This document shows, one piece after another, positions 51,413 to 58,368 of a stretch of DNA of 64,000 bases (its first letter is position 1; every line of letters starts with the position of its first letter). Made by a program: the position numbers and the translations under genes. The notes under the pieces are model-generated. The model searched no databases, was not told where the DNA came from, and saw nothing but the letters and a program-made list of their open reading frames with translations. The stretch comes from DATJNI01 sp035508275 (GTDB lineage: Bacteria; Patescibacteriota; Saccharimonadia; Saccharimonadales; UBA4665): assembly GCA_035508275.1 (NCBI GenBank), contig DATJNI010000007.1, forward strand, positions 1-64,000, given 5' to 3'.

Positions 51413-52714
51413 TTAGTGAGCCCTGTCGACATATTCCTGACACAGTTTTTCAAAGACGCCGTTAGTCCAGCCAAAGCCGGTCTGTGATGGGTAGAGTCCT
51501 TTTACTGGCGGTTTCTCCGGATTGACCACATTGTATTTCTCGAGGAACAAATGATCTTTATTAAACCAGACTAGATTGGTTTTTAGCCATTTCATAGCAA
51601 TGCGGCGTGCTTCTTTGTGATAGCCGTATCTTTCTAGACCTTTGATGATAATAAAGTGCAGTGGTGCCCAACCATTTGGGTAAGCCCACTGAGTTGGGAT
51701 GGAGCCGAGCATGAATTGACCTAGCGGCAAGGCATCAGTAGTAGCTAGGCCACCTTTATGTTCAAAACGCCGTAGTGACTTAACTAAAGCTGCGGCTTGG
51801 TCTTCGCTAACCATACCGGCCCACATGGAATAGTAGCTAGCGACGGAAGCGTTAACACCGCGTTTTTCTTTAACGTAGTTATAGTCAAAGTATAGGCCTT
51901 TAATCTTGTCCCACATGAGCTCATCTATAACTTTTTTTCTTACTTCACTTTGATCCTGCCAATAGGCTGCTTCCCTGTTGTCGCCAATTATTTTGTAAGC
52001 TCTGGCAAAGTCTGCTTCATACTTATATAGCATGGAGTTTAGGTCGATTGGAAGATAGTTGAGGGCTCGTCTTTCAAATCTAGTTGTCATATCCCAGCCA
52101 CTCTCGGCTTCGGCTAGATCGTGAAGGTAGTTAATGTCGTAGTAGCGACTAAGGCCGCGGTAGACTTGGCGTTCATTGGGCTTTTTTATACCCATCCAGA
52201 CTGTCTTATATTCATCGATGGCAACCTCAATGTGTTCCTTTAGCCACTTGGCGTCTTTGTCGTAAGTCTGGTAGACATCAAAGATAAAGCTGGTCAGTAG
52301 AGGCGGCTGTGAGCGTCCGGTTAAGTATGTTCTTGAGGCGTTGGGGATAATTTTAAAACGCTTAAACTGATAAATTAAATCGTCGAGAATGCCGGTGACT
52401 AGTTCTTGGTTTTTCTTGTCTAGTAGGCCTTGGACAATAAAGTAGCTGTCCCAGTAATACATTTCGTTATAGTCAAAGCCGGTTTTAATTTTATAGCTTG
52501 GCACTAAGTATGGATGCGGTAGTCCAAGCAAGCTTTCGTCGTCTTTAGGGTGAAAGCGTTCTACTTTCTTCCAGTAGTCTTTAATGTAGTCCCTGGCTTC
52601 AGCTACTTCGTTTTTTGTTAGCTCAATGTCAGGCCTAAACGATACTCTTAAAGGGGCTAGAGCTTTATTGGCTATTTTTTTGGCTTTGGTTGTAGCTTGG
52701 TTTAGTTTATTCAT
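51413..52714 (-). CDS. Alpha,alpha-trehalase (glycoside hydrolase family 37)
   Basis: Hydrolyses trehalose to two glucoses. The 433 residues contain GH37 signatures: YYWDSYFIVQGLL, the RSQPPLLTSF block, ESGWDMTTRF with the general-acid Asp, EKYNVVN with the likely base Glu, and QWAYPNGWAPLHF near the end. No signal peptide, so cytoplasmic. It is about 100 residues shorter than E. coli TreF. A trehalase suits life on trehalose-rich actinobacterial hosts; that link is inference. No trehalose transporter is seen in the window. It lies just downstream of the RRM terminator. Confidence 0.9.
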   Translation of the reverse strand: MNKLNQATTKAKKIANKALAPLRVSFRPDIELTKNEVAEARDYIKDYWKKVERFHPKDDESLLGLPHPYLVPSYKIKTGFDYNEMYYWDSYFIVQGLLDKKNQELVTGILDDLIYQFKRFKIIPNASRTYLTGRSQPPLLTSFIFDVYQTYDKDAKWLKEHIEVAIDEYKTVWMGIKKPNERQVYRGLSRYYDINYLHDLAEAESGWDMTTRFERRALNYLPIDLNSMLYKYEADFARAYKIIGDNREAAYWQDQSEVRKKVIDELMWDKIKGLYFDYNYVKEKRGVNASVASYYSMWAGMVSEDQAAALVKSLRRFEHKGGLATTDALPLGQFMLGSIPTQWAYPNGWAPLHFIIIKGLERYGYHKEARRIAMKWLKTNLVWFNKDHLFLEKYNVVNPEKPPVKGLYPSQTGFGWTNGVFEKLCQEYVDRAH

Positions 52715-52774
52715 CTTGTTCTCTCTTAGACTAGTCCGAAAATACTTACCTGGTCAAGTTTTAGGCAAAATTTA

Positions 52775-52805
52775 AAAGCCTACCAAGTTTATCTTAGTAG
52801 GCTTT
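52775..52805 (-). terminator. Intrinsic terminator after the RRM gene
   Basis: AAAGCCTAC, 13-base loop, GTAGGCTTT, then TAAATTTT on the minus strand: a 9-bp perfect stem with an A tract before and a T-rich tract after. It lies 16 bases past the RRM stop and would also work on the other strand. Confidence 0.75.
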
Positions 52806-52820
52806 AATTTGGCTTAAGAC

Positions 52821-53078
52821 TTACTTATCTTCTTTAGGCCGTGCTTCACTGACGACGATTGGTCGACCGTCTAGTTCCTTACCGTTTAAGGTGTCAACTG
52901 CTGCTTTAGCTTCTTCGTCGGTTGACATTTCTACGAAACCGAAGCCTTTTGAGCGGTTGGTTTCGCGGTCCTTAATTACGTTTGCACTTAAGACGTTGCC
53001 TGATTGTGCGAAGAAATTCTTCAGACTATCGTCAGTGGTGGCCCATGCGAGTGAGCCAACAAATAGTTTGTTTGCCAT
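52821..53078 (-). CDS. RNA-binding RRM protein (Rbp type)
   Basis: A single RRM of 85 residues with RNP2 LFVGSLAW near the start and RNP1 KGFGFVEM near residue 44. The aromatic residues that stack on RNA are present. It resembles the small glycine-poor Rbp proteins of cyanobacteria and other bacteria, often cold-induced or chaperones. It is alone, with a long leader (see 53079-53226) and a strong terminator, consistent with a highly expressed monocistron. AAGGA precedes the ATG. Confidence 0.93.
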   Translation of the reverse strand: MANKLFVGSLAWATTDDSLKNFFAQSGNVLSANVIKDRETNRSKGFGFVEMSTDEEAKAAVDTLNGKELDGRPIVVSEARPKEDK

Positions 53079-53226
53079 TTGCCTTTTCCTTATTATCTGA
53101 ACTAAGTGTCTGCCTAAAGTAGCCAGAGTGCTGCGTCCTTAATCCGAAATTGTTAAATCTAGAAACTGTTAATTATGCAGCCGTTCTAGGTAGCGCTAGT
53201 ATAGCAGGTAGGTGCCTATTTAACAA
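53079..53226 (-). promoter_or_regulatory. Promoter and ~110-base 5' leader of the RRM gene
   Basis: TTGTTA at 53221-53226, 17 bases, then TATACT at 53198-53203 preceded by TG (extended -10). The start point near 53191 leaves a leader of about 112 bases, far longer than elsewhere here. In the leader an imperfect hairpin pairs CTAGAA with TTCTAG and, inside, CTG with CAG. Long structured leaders are known for cold-shock and Rbp genes; regulation at this level is an inference. Confidence 0.55.
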
Positions 53227-53665
53227 GGGTGGGTTTATTTTTTTTGGATCTTGTAAAGACTATTTTATTTCGTTCGGTTGACTGATGGATAATTAAGTAC
53301 ACCAACCTGAAGGTTAGGATAGACAAAACTATTTCAATAACTGCCATAGCCATTGATTGGTTTTGTTCCCTACCTGGTCTGGCGGTCAGCACATCAAACC
53401 AGGCGTCAACGATAAAAAGTGTGCCAAGAGCAGAAGCGGAAATTATTACCCAGATTTTTCGGGACAACATGAAGTAGACTGTGAGCAGGATTGTAAAAAG
53501 CATTATTATGTCAAAGCCGACCCAGAGCGGATCCCAGTTTCTGTCTAGATGTCTGTCTGGTAGGAAGGAGGCTAAGATTATAATCCAGGGAACAAGTACT
53601 ATAGCTAAGAGAGCGTAAAGGTTCGTAGCCCATTTGGGGATAAATATTTCGGTTATTCTATCCAT
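53216..53665 (-). CDS. Integral membrane protein, four helices
   Basis: The 149 residues have four hydrophobic segments (about 14-34, 48-66, 72-90, 105-125) and a basic C-terminal tail (RSKKNKPTLVK). Conserved-looking motifs are DPLWVGFDI and DAWFDVLTA. It recalls small uncharacterised actinobacterial membrane proteins. TATAAT and an AAAGG ribosome site precede the ATG. The promoter of the RRM gene lies within its last codons. Confidence 0.65.
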   Translation of the reverse strand: MDRITEIFIPKWATNLYALLAIVLVPWIIILASFLPDRHLDRNWDPLWVGFDIIMLFTILLTVYFMLSRKIWVIISASALGTLFIVDAWFDVLTARPGREQNQSMAMAVIEIVLSILTFRLVYLIIHQSTERNKIVFTRSKKNKPTLVK

Positions 53666-53698
53666 TTTTGTTTGATTTTTACCTTTATATTATACCAC

Positions 53699-54529
53699 TT
53701 ATGGGTTGGAATATGAGGGATCAGAGTCATTCTTGGCAACATATTCGGCGAAGGCTCTAAAGGCCGCTAAGAATGCGGTTTGCTTAGCAATTCTCTTCTC
53801 AGGAGGATAATTCATAAATACGTCGGCACTCATACCAACAAAGGCACTGAAGATTACGTGTTGCTGATTTAGTAGGTAGCCTCTCAGCATCGGATATTCT
53901 TCGCTGCGCTCTATGAGAGTTACAGTGTGGTTCCCAAGTACGTCTGAATAAAGCCACTTTAGGCCTACTGCACAATCCTCAGCTTTACCGCTTCTTGCTT
54001 GCTCAGAGGCTCTTAAGGCCGTCCTCATGTATCCAATTCGTTCAATCGTATTGAATACTTTGCCTAGTTTACTATCTGGTGAACTCACTACTTCCGAGGC
54101 TTCTAAAACAAGCTCTCTTATTCCGGTAGTATCATCGTCGTAGTGCTGCCCAAGAATTGCCGACAACTGACGCATTTCTTCAGCCTCTTGTTCGGGAGTT
54201 TTATCGTTATAGTTGATATCGCCAACAATAGCCTCCGCCCAATCATGGATTAGGGCAGTAACTAGAAGGACATCTTCCTCGTGCGGCGTTAGAAAGTCAG
54301 GGCGTTCTTCTCTGAGATGCCGAACCATACTTTTTGCTAGTCCATAAGTAAGAGCCAGATGATCTAGATTATTAACGTCAGCCCCTAGTAGTTCTTCCCA
54401 GCGTTCATTAGTTACTTCTTCTGGTTTATACGTTGTATAACGTACTCGAGAAGCAAGAGTTTCGCCTAGTTCTGTTTCGGCAAACGATTGGTGAATCCCC
54501 ATAAAACCTGTTCTGTCTTCAATACCCAT
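53699..54529 (-). CDS. HD-domain phosphohydrolase
   Basis: The 276 residues contain an HD domain with H95-D96 in ALIHDWAEAIVGDI and a third metal-ligand Asp at 104, within an all-helical protein. The pattern is close to YfbR-type 5'-nucleotidases and similar HD hydrolases, which cleave phosphate from nucleotides; the substrate is not readable here. The ATG at 54529 has TAAAAT ending eight bases upstream and no ribosome site (leaderless). Confidence 0.8.
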   Translation of the reverse strand: MGIEDRTGFMGIHQSFAETELGETLASRVRYTTYKPEEVTNERWEELLGADVNNLDHLALTYGLAKSMVRHLREERPDFLTPHEEDVLLVTALIHDWAEAIVGDINYNDKTPEQEAEEMRQLSAILGQHYDDDTTGIRELVLEASEVVSSPDSKLGKVFNTIERIGYMRTALRASEQARSGKAEDCAVGLKWLYSDVLGNHTVTLIERSEEYPMLRGYLLNQQHVIFSAFVGMSADVFMNYPPEKRIAKQTAFLAAFRAFAEYVAKNDSDPSYSNP

Positions 54530-54577
54530 AGGGACTTATTTTAATCGTAGGTCTGAGATAGGCAAGCACAAGCTAAA

Positions 54578-54823
54578 TTAATCTTTAGTTTGAGAGAGTT
54601 TTTGTATTGCTAAAACTATCCACAAAAAAGCAGCTAGCGCGGTAGTGATAGTTGCATACCACAGGGATAAAGTCGCATATGTGATAGCGAATATGACTAG
54701 AACCGTACCCGTTACAACACTTGTCCATAAAGCCGGTTTATCTTTACCTAGAACTGAAGGCAAGAGCGCGAACGCGAAAATAAGAGACCCGATTGCCAAA
54801 ATTATATCTTGTACGCGGTGCAT
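54578..54823 (-). CDS. Small membrane protein, three helices
   Basis: The 81 residues show three helices (about 4-21, 30-48, 52-72) and a short polar tail. No family recognised. Start: ATG at 54823 rather than the upstream in-frame start at 54838, because TATCAT ends six bases before it, in the same context (TTGTATCAT) as the Nudix gene. Leaderless. Confidence 0.6.
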   Translation of the reverse strand: MHRVQDIILAIGSLIFAFALLPSVLGKDKPALWTSVVTGTVLVIFAITYATLSLWYATITTALAAFLWIVLAIQKLSQTKD

Positions 54824-54882
54824 GGGATTATGATACAAGTACTGAGCCTAAAAGAACATATGAGTTTAGGAGTCGTCTATAT

Positions 54883-55137
54883 TTACTGACTAGGATTCTC
54901 TTCTTGTTCGGATGGACCTGGCTTGGGTCTAGCCAATGCTACAATATCCCCTTCTGGCGTTCGAGGTGTACCCATAGAGAATGCGAATGTCCCCTCTGCA
55001 CTAGGGATTCGGAAGTGCGGCCTGCGTGTATATAAAGGCTGGGGTTCACTGTTAGCTATACCGCCTAAATAACTGAGCAACTTTCTAAAGACATTGCGAT
55101 GTCCTGATTCGGGGTTATGGTTTTGATTTGTTTCCAT
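54883..55137 (-). CDS. Hypothetical small protein downstream of tmRNA
   Basis: An 84-residue ORF with Pro-, Arg- and Asn-rich sequence, no helix or motif. It starts nine bases after the tmRNA 3' end on the same strand and lacks an obvious ribosome site, so it may depend on read-through from the tmRNA promoter. It could be spurious; the lack of any alternative gene and its clean open frame are the only support. Confidence 0.35.
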   Translation of the reverse strand: METNQNHNPESGHRNVFRKLLSYLGGIANSEPQPLYTRRPHFRIPSAEGTFAFSMGTPRTPEGDIVALARPKPGPSEQEENPSQ

Positions 55138-55146
55138 AGTAATAAA

Positions 55147-55543
55147 TGGTGGAGCTGGCGGAGTACTGCCCTCCGCGTCCGTCAGTTTATCTTTGGTAAA
55201 TCTTCTACAGGTTTAGTCCTTTTGTTGGTCTTAGAGTAAGCCTATAAAAGAACAAAAAAGCTTACTTGCAGTCTAATAAAGTCTCGGTAGATTCTATCTA
55301 GACGAAATAGATTCTATCCAGTCAGAAAATATGACATATCTATTTACTATCTGACGTCGTATATAGACATGGCCTTAGTGATTAAACTAAAGCTGGTGCA
55401 AACTTTGGAGCAAATAGACTAGCTAAACTGCTAAAAGCATTGCTGATTCTAGATTTTGCATCTAAAAAGGTTTGCCTATAACGCTGACAAGCGACCTGCT
55501 GATTTAACCGATAAAGTCCAACGTCGAGCTTAAATTCAGCCCC
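55147..55543 (-). ncRNA. ssrA: tmRNA (ssrA)
   Basis: Rescues stalled ribosomes. 5' end GGGGCTGAATTTAAGCTCGACG resembles the canonical start, and the 3' end CAGCTCCACCA pairs with GGGGCTG. P2 is supported by long complementarity between 55501-55522 and the segment before the T arm (GGTTAAATC with GATTTACC, TTTATC with GATAAA). The resume codon GCA (55457-55459) follows TAGAT, as in E. coli TAGTC-GCA. The open tag frame (55382-55459) encodes 25 residues: AKSRISNAFSSLASL then FAPKFAPALV, ending with TAA. The T arm is odd: GCGGAG-GGCAGTA-CTCCGC, without TTC. Total 397 nt. Confidence 0.9.
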
Positions 55544-55571
55544 GTAAAACGTCACTCCCGTGACTAGTTAG

Positions 55572-55580
55572 ATTATATCA
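55572..55580 (-). promoter_or_regulatory. Extended -10 of the tmRNA promoter
   Basis: TGATATAAT on the minus strand (TG plus TATAAT), 28 bases before the mature tmRNA 5' end. No -35 is evident, in keeping with an extended -10 promoter. The 28-base precursor contains a perfect small hairpin GTCAC-GGGA-GTGAC, which RNase P would remove. Confidence 0.65.
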
Positions 55581-55654
55581 CAAAAGGTTACATTATGCTA
55601 GTGCTAAAGTCGGATGGCTAAATCATATCGACAAGTAAATATGTTAAACTGCTT

Positions 55655-55801
55655 ATGTTAGGAAAAAATCAAAAAATGAAATACAATAATAATCAGAAAC
55701 GGGGGGTCGCAATGGACATTAATGTGCCTGATATTCCAGTTCAAGAGCCTACATCTCCACGCCCAAGCCCATCTAAAGGTCTCATAAAAGTTACAAGCTA
55801 G
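55655..55801 (+). CDS. Small protein, candidate antitoxin
   Basis: A 48-codon ORF starting ATG at 55655, or a 29-codon form from ATG at 55712 with GGGGG as ribosome site. Its stop lies three bases before the PIN-domain gene, so the two are coupled. The product is Lys/Asn/Gln-rich at first and Pro/Ser-rich after, with no recognised DNA-binding domain. A -10-like TATGTT lies nine bases upstream of the first ATG. An antitoxin role is inferred only from position. Confidence 0.5.
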   Translation: MLGKNQKMKYNNNQKRGVAMDINVPDIPVQEPTSPRPSPSKGLIKVTS

Positions 55802-55804
55802 AAA

Positions 55805-56320
55805 ATGTCTAAAAAGCTCCTGCTTGTAGATACCAATGTAGTATCACATGCCCTAACGCCAACGCAAACTGATAAATATAAAGGACTATTCTCTGAACTT
55901 GAAAAGAAGTATAGGTTCGTAGTAACAGGGTTTACTTTATACGAGCTAACTTGTAGCTCAGATAAGGAGAATCGAGTAAAAATTGAAACGTACATTAAGT
56001 CAGAGATGGCATTTGCAGAACTTACTAAACCCCTGATGAGTTTTTCGGCAAGAATAGCATATTTGTATTCTAAGCATAGTAGTACGCAGAATAAAACATT
56101 CAAGGTAGGCGACATTATTAACGCAGCATTTTGCATTGCTAAAGACTGTCACTTAATGACTATTGATAATACAGATCATCCAAAGCCATTCTTTATGGAT
56201 GTTGAACGCTACCCAGTTACTTACACGTCCAGGAAAAATAAACCGCATACAGATTATCCGTGTATTCTACGGCCTCATATGGATAATGTCAGGCAGTGCT
56301 TTAAAGAACACGAAGTATAA
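55805..56320 (+). CDS. PIN-domain ribonuclease, VapC-like toxin candidate
   Basis: The 171 residues start with a PIN domain: D9 in LLLVDTNVVS, E47 in FTLYELTC, D103 in KVGDIINAA, and D121/D124 in LMTIDNTDHP form the usual acidic cluster that binds metal. VapC-type PIN proteins cleave tRNA or rRNA in toxin-antitoxin pairs. A C-terminal extension of about 40 residues is unusual. The gene begins three bases after a small ORF that could encode the antitoxin. Toxicity is not shown by sequence. Confidence 0.75.
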   Translation: MSKKLLLVDTNVVSHALTPTQTDKYKGLFSELEKKYRFVVTGFTLYELTCSSDKENRVKIETYIKSEMAFAELTKPLMSFSARIAYLYSKHSSTQNKTFKVGDIINAAFCIAKDCHLMTIDNTDHPKPFFMDVERYPVTYTSRKNKPHTDYPCILRPHMDNVRQCFKEHEV

Positions 56321-56399
56321 TATTGTTATGAGTAAAAACTATTCAAACGATTAATAAAGAAGGCTTAGCCATCTACATATAGTTCTACAATTAAGCCAT

Positions 56400-56684
56400 A
56401 TGGAAGTTATAAAAGAGGACACTAAACACCCTTGGACAAAAGCTCAAATTACTGGAGTCATTGTATTCGGGATTTTAATGGCTTTTGTCTTTGTTTATTT
56501 ACCCATTCACACTCACATTCAGAATGACAATTGCAAATCTGAAGCTTCAGCACCTATTGCGAACCGGCAGGATTATGACGGAATCCGAAGTTTATATTAC
56601 CAGCAACAGCCATCGCCTCAACTTCCTTTCAGTTATTATAGTACTGTCTATAATAACTGTATTAATTCAGAGAGTATATTTTAA
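56400..56684 (+). CDS. Small single-pass membrane protein
   Basis: The 94 residues consist of a short polar N-terminus, one helix (about 17-38) and a Cys-containing Gln/Tyr-rich extracytoplasmic tail (two Cys, perhaps a disulfide). No family recognised. TACAAT (56386-56391) ends eight bases before the ATG and no ribosome site is present, matching the leaderless class. Confidence 0.5.
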   Translation: MEVIKEDTKHPWTKAQITGVIVFGILMAFVFVYLPIHTHIQNDNCKSEASAPIANRQDYDGIRSLYYQQQPSPQLPFSYYSTVYNNCINSESIF

Positions 56685-56775
56685 TCAGTTAACTTGCTAT
56701 GTTGGGATAGTTGATCAAAGTTGCTTTTCTGTTTGAGCTATTGACATTTATTTATAGTATTTATAACCTAACTGT

Positions 56776-57069
56776 GTGTCAGATATAGAACAAACACCAA
56801 TAGCAGAGATCGCAAGAGGTGAAGGCATCAGGGAAACGCTAACAACTGGTATAGCTAATGTTTTAGCAGCAGTTGGCGTAGAACCAGGTCTGTCTTCAGA
56901 CCCTAGCATAGTGTCTAGGCATCTATCTAGAACTGTTTTGGTTGGTAGTAGATCGGCAGAAATTACTTGGCCTGTTCGTGAGCAGGTTCCAAGCACTGCA
57001 GTTGTAGGACCAATCAATAAGCGCACCAACCTCAGGCAGCGACCTACAGCCAGACCTCACTCCGGCTGA
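56776..57069 (+). CDS. Hypothetical small protein
   Basis: A 97-residue ORF with a GTG start. TATAAC ends eight bases before it. The sequence is neutral to basic with a Pro/Arg-rich end; no helix or motif. The antisense frame 56748-57029 is also open but lacks any start signal. It converges with the MarR gene across 23 bases. Low confidence. Confidence 0.4.
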   Translation: MSDIEQTPIAEIARGEGIRETLTTGIANVLAAVGVEPGLSSDPSIVSRHLSRTVLVGSRSAEITWPVREQVPSTAVVGPINKRTNLRQRPTARPHSG

Positions 57070-57092
57070 GCATCTCTATAGATAACTTATAG

Positions 57093-57563
57093 CTAAAGTT
57101 TATCTATTGAGAGATTGTGTATGCAGGCTCCAGTTCTTCCTGGGCGACAGACTTGTTTATGTAGTTGCTGAAGTTCAGCAGTAAGTTTGCTTCTTTGAGC
57201 GTCAGTTATTGATAAATCTTTTGAAAAATAATTTTTAATGAGGCTTGCAGCAGTTTCGTTAACTTGCATACCGAAAGGTGTAACTATGCTTGTGTGACGA
57301 CGTCTATTTCTAGGGTCGGTTTTAGTAGCCAGCATACCTTTATTTATTAACAGTTTCACTTGCCGGGAAATACTAGCCTCTGTTTGGCCTAAATTTTTAG
57401 CTATTAAGTTTTGTTGTATGCGGGGGCTCCATTCTAGAACCATTAGAATCTTATACTGACTCAGGCCAATGCCAAGCTGTTCTTTAAGTACTTGGTCAAT
57501 CTGTTTGTCTATAACTTGCGACAAATGGTGCAGAAGATAGGCTAAGTTATTGTTTGGACCCAT
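57093..57563 (-). CDS. MarR-family transcriptional regulator
   Basis: A winged-helix regulator of 156 residues. The HTH is visible as LSQYKILMVLEWSP, QQNLIAKNLGQTEASISRQVKLL and the wing KGMLATKTDPRNRRRHTSIVTPFG. MarR proteins bind palindromic operators, often their own promoters, and respond to small ligands. TATAAA ends eight bases before the ATG, with TTGACG further up at a short 14-base spacing. The target genes are not evident; neighbours are unrelated. Three Cys late in the protein could sense oxidation, which is speculation. Confidence 0.88.
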   Translation of the reverse strand: MGPNNNLAYLLHHLSQVIDKQIDQVLKEQLGIGLSQYKILMVLEWSPRIQQNLIAKNLGQTEASISRQVKLLINKGMLATKTDPRNRRRHTSIVTPFGMQVNETAASLIKNYFSKDLSITDAQRSKLTAELQQLHKQVCRPGRTGACIHNLSIDKL

Positions 57564-57593
57564 ATCTAAAGTTTATACCCGTCACTTAACACG

Positions 57594-58364
57594 TCAAGCT
57601 TTATATGCCTGGTACATCTTTAGCCACTCTTCTAGCGAAAGAGTCTGAGCTCGTCGTTTTGGATCAATGCCGGCTTGGTTAAGAAGGTTTAGAGACTGCT
57701 CCTTTGAGAGGTGAAGTGAGCTACTCAAACTATTTTGTAAAGTCTTTCTCTTTTTAGAGAAACCAGCTTTAACTAGTTTGAAGTATGTTGAGTTTTCGGA
57801 ACTATCTAGTAACAGATGCTCTTTTCGATTTAGAAGAACAATCTGTGAATCTACTTTTGGTGGAGGTGTAAATAGGTGCGAAGGAACAATATCTCCTGGG
57901 CTTACTTCCCAGAAGTACTGGCAGGTCACACTTAATATACTCATGCTTCCTGGCTTTGCGCTTAGTCTTTCCGCAACTTCTTTTTGGATAAGAAGTGTAG
58001 CTTGATTGGGTGGGTTAGTTGATTCACTAATAATTTGGATGAAGTGTGAGGTTAGGTAGTAAGGCAAATTAGCTACAATTTTGTAGCCTTTAGGTAAAGA
58101 GTTTAGATCAAACTTTAGAATGTCGCCTTCACGTATCTCGACATTTGTACCAGAGAATTTGTTTTCTAGCTCTTGTATTAGCTGGTGGTCAATTTCGATG
58201 CTTAAGACTTTACCGGCCTTTTCAGATAAAAGTTTTGTTAGGCTTCCCTGGCCTGGTCCTACTTCTAGGACAAAGTCATCCTTATTTAAATTAGATACTT
58301 CAATAATGCTACTGAGCGCAGGTTGGTCATTTAGCCAGTGCTGGCCTAAGCTTTTATCTGCCAT
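57594..58364 (-). CDS. ksgA: 16S rRNA dimethyladenosine transferase RsmA/KsgA
   Basis: Dimethylates two adjacent adenosines in helix 45 of 16S rRNA. The 256-residue protein has a SAM-binding Rossmann domain with EVGPGQG (34-40), NLPYY (99-103) and the C-terminal helical domain with LFTPPPKVDS. The frame runs on upstream to 58520, but the ATG at 58364 begins the typical DKSLGQHWLND start and comes four bases after the rpf-like stop, so I chose it. Probably cotranscribed with the rpf-like gene, which is a common actinobacterial order (rpfB-ksgA). Confidence 0.95.
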   Translation of the reverse strand: MADKSLGQHWLNDQPALSSIIEVSNLNKDDFVLEVGPGQGSLTKLLSEKAGKVLSIEIDHQLIQELENKFSGTNVEIREGDILKFDLNSLPKGYKIVANLPYYLTSHFIQIISESTNPPNQATLLIQKEVAERLSAKPGSMSILSVTCQYFWEVSPGDIVPSHLFTPPPKVDSQIVLLNRKEHLLLDSSENSTYFKLVKAGFSKKRKTLQNSLSSSLHLSKEQSLNLLNQAGIDPKRRAQTLSLEEWLKMYQAYKA

Positions 58365-58368
58365 CGTA

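Noticed and set aside
56748..57029. 93-residue minus-strand ORF opposite the 97-aa gene
   Set aside because: No start signal; the plus-strand GTG has a -10 at leaderless spacing. Still, both are weak.
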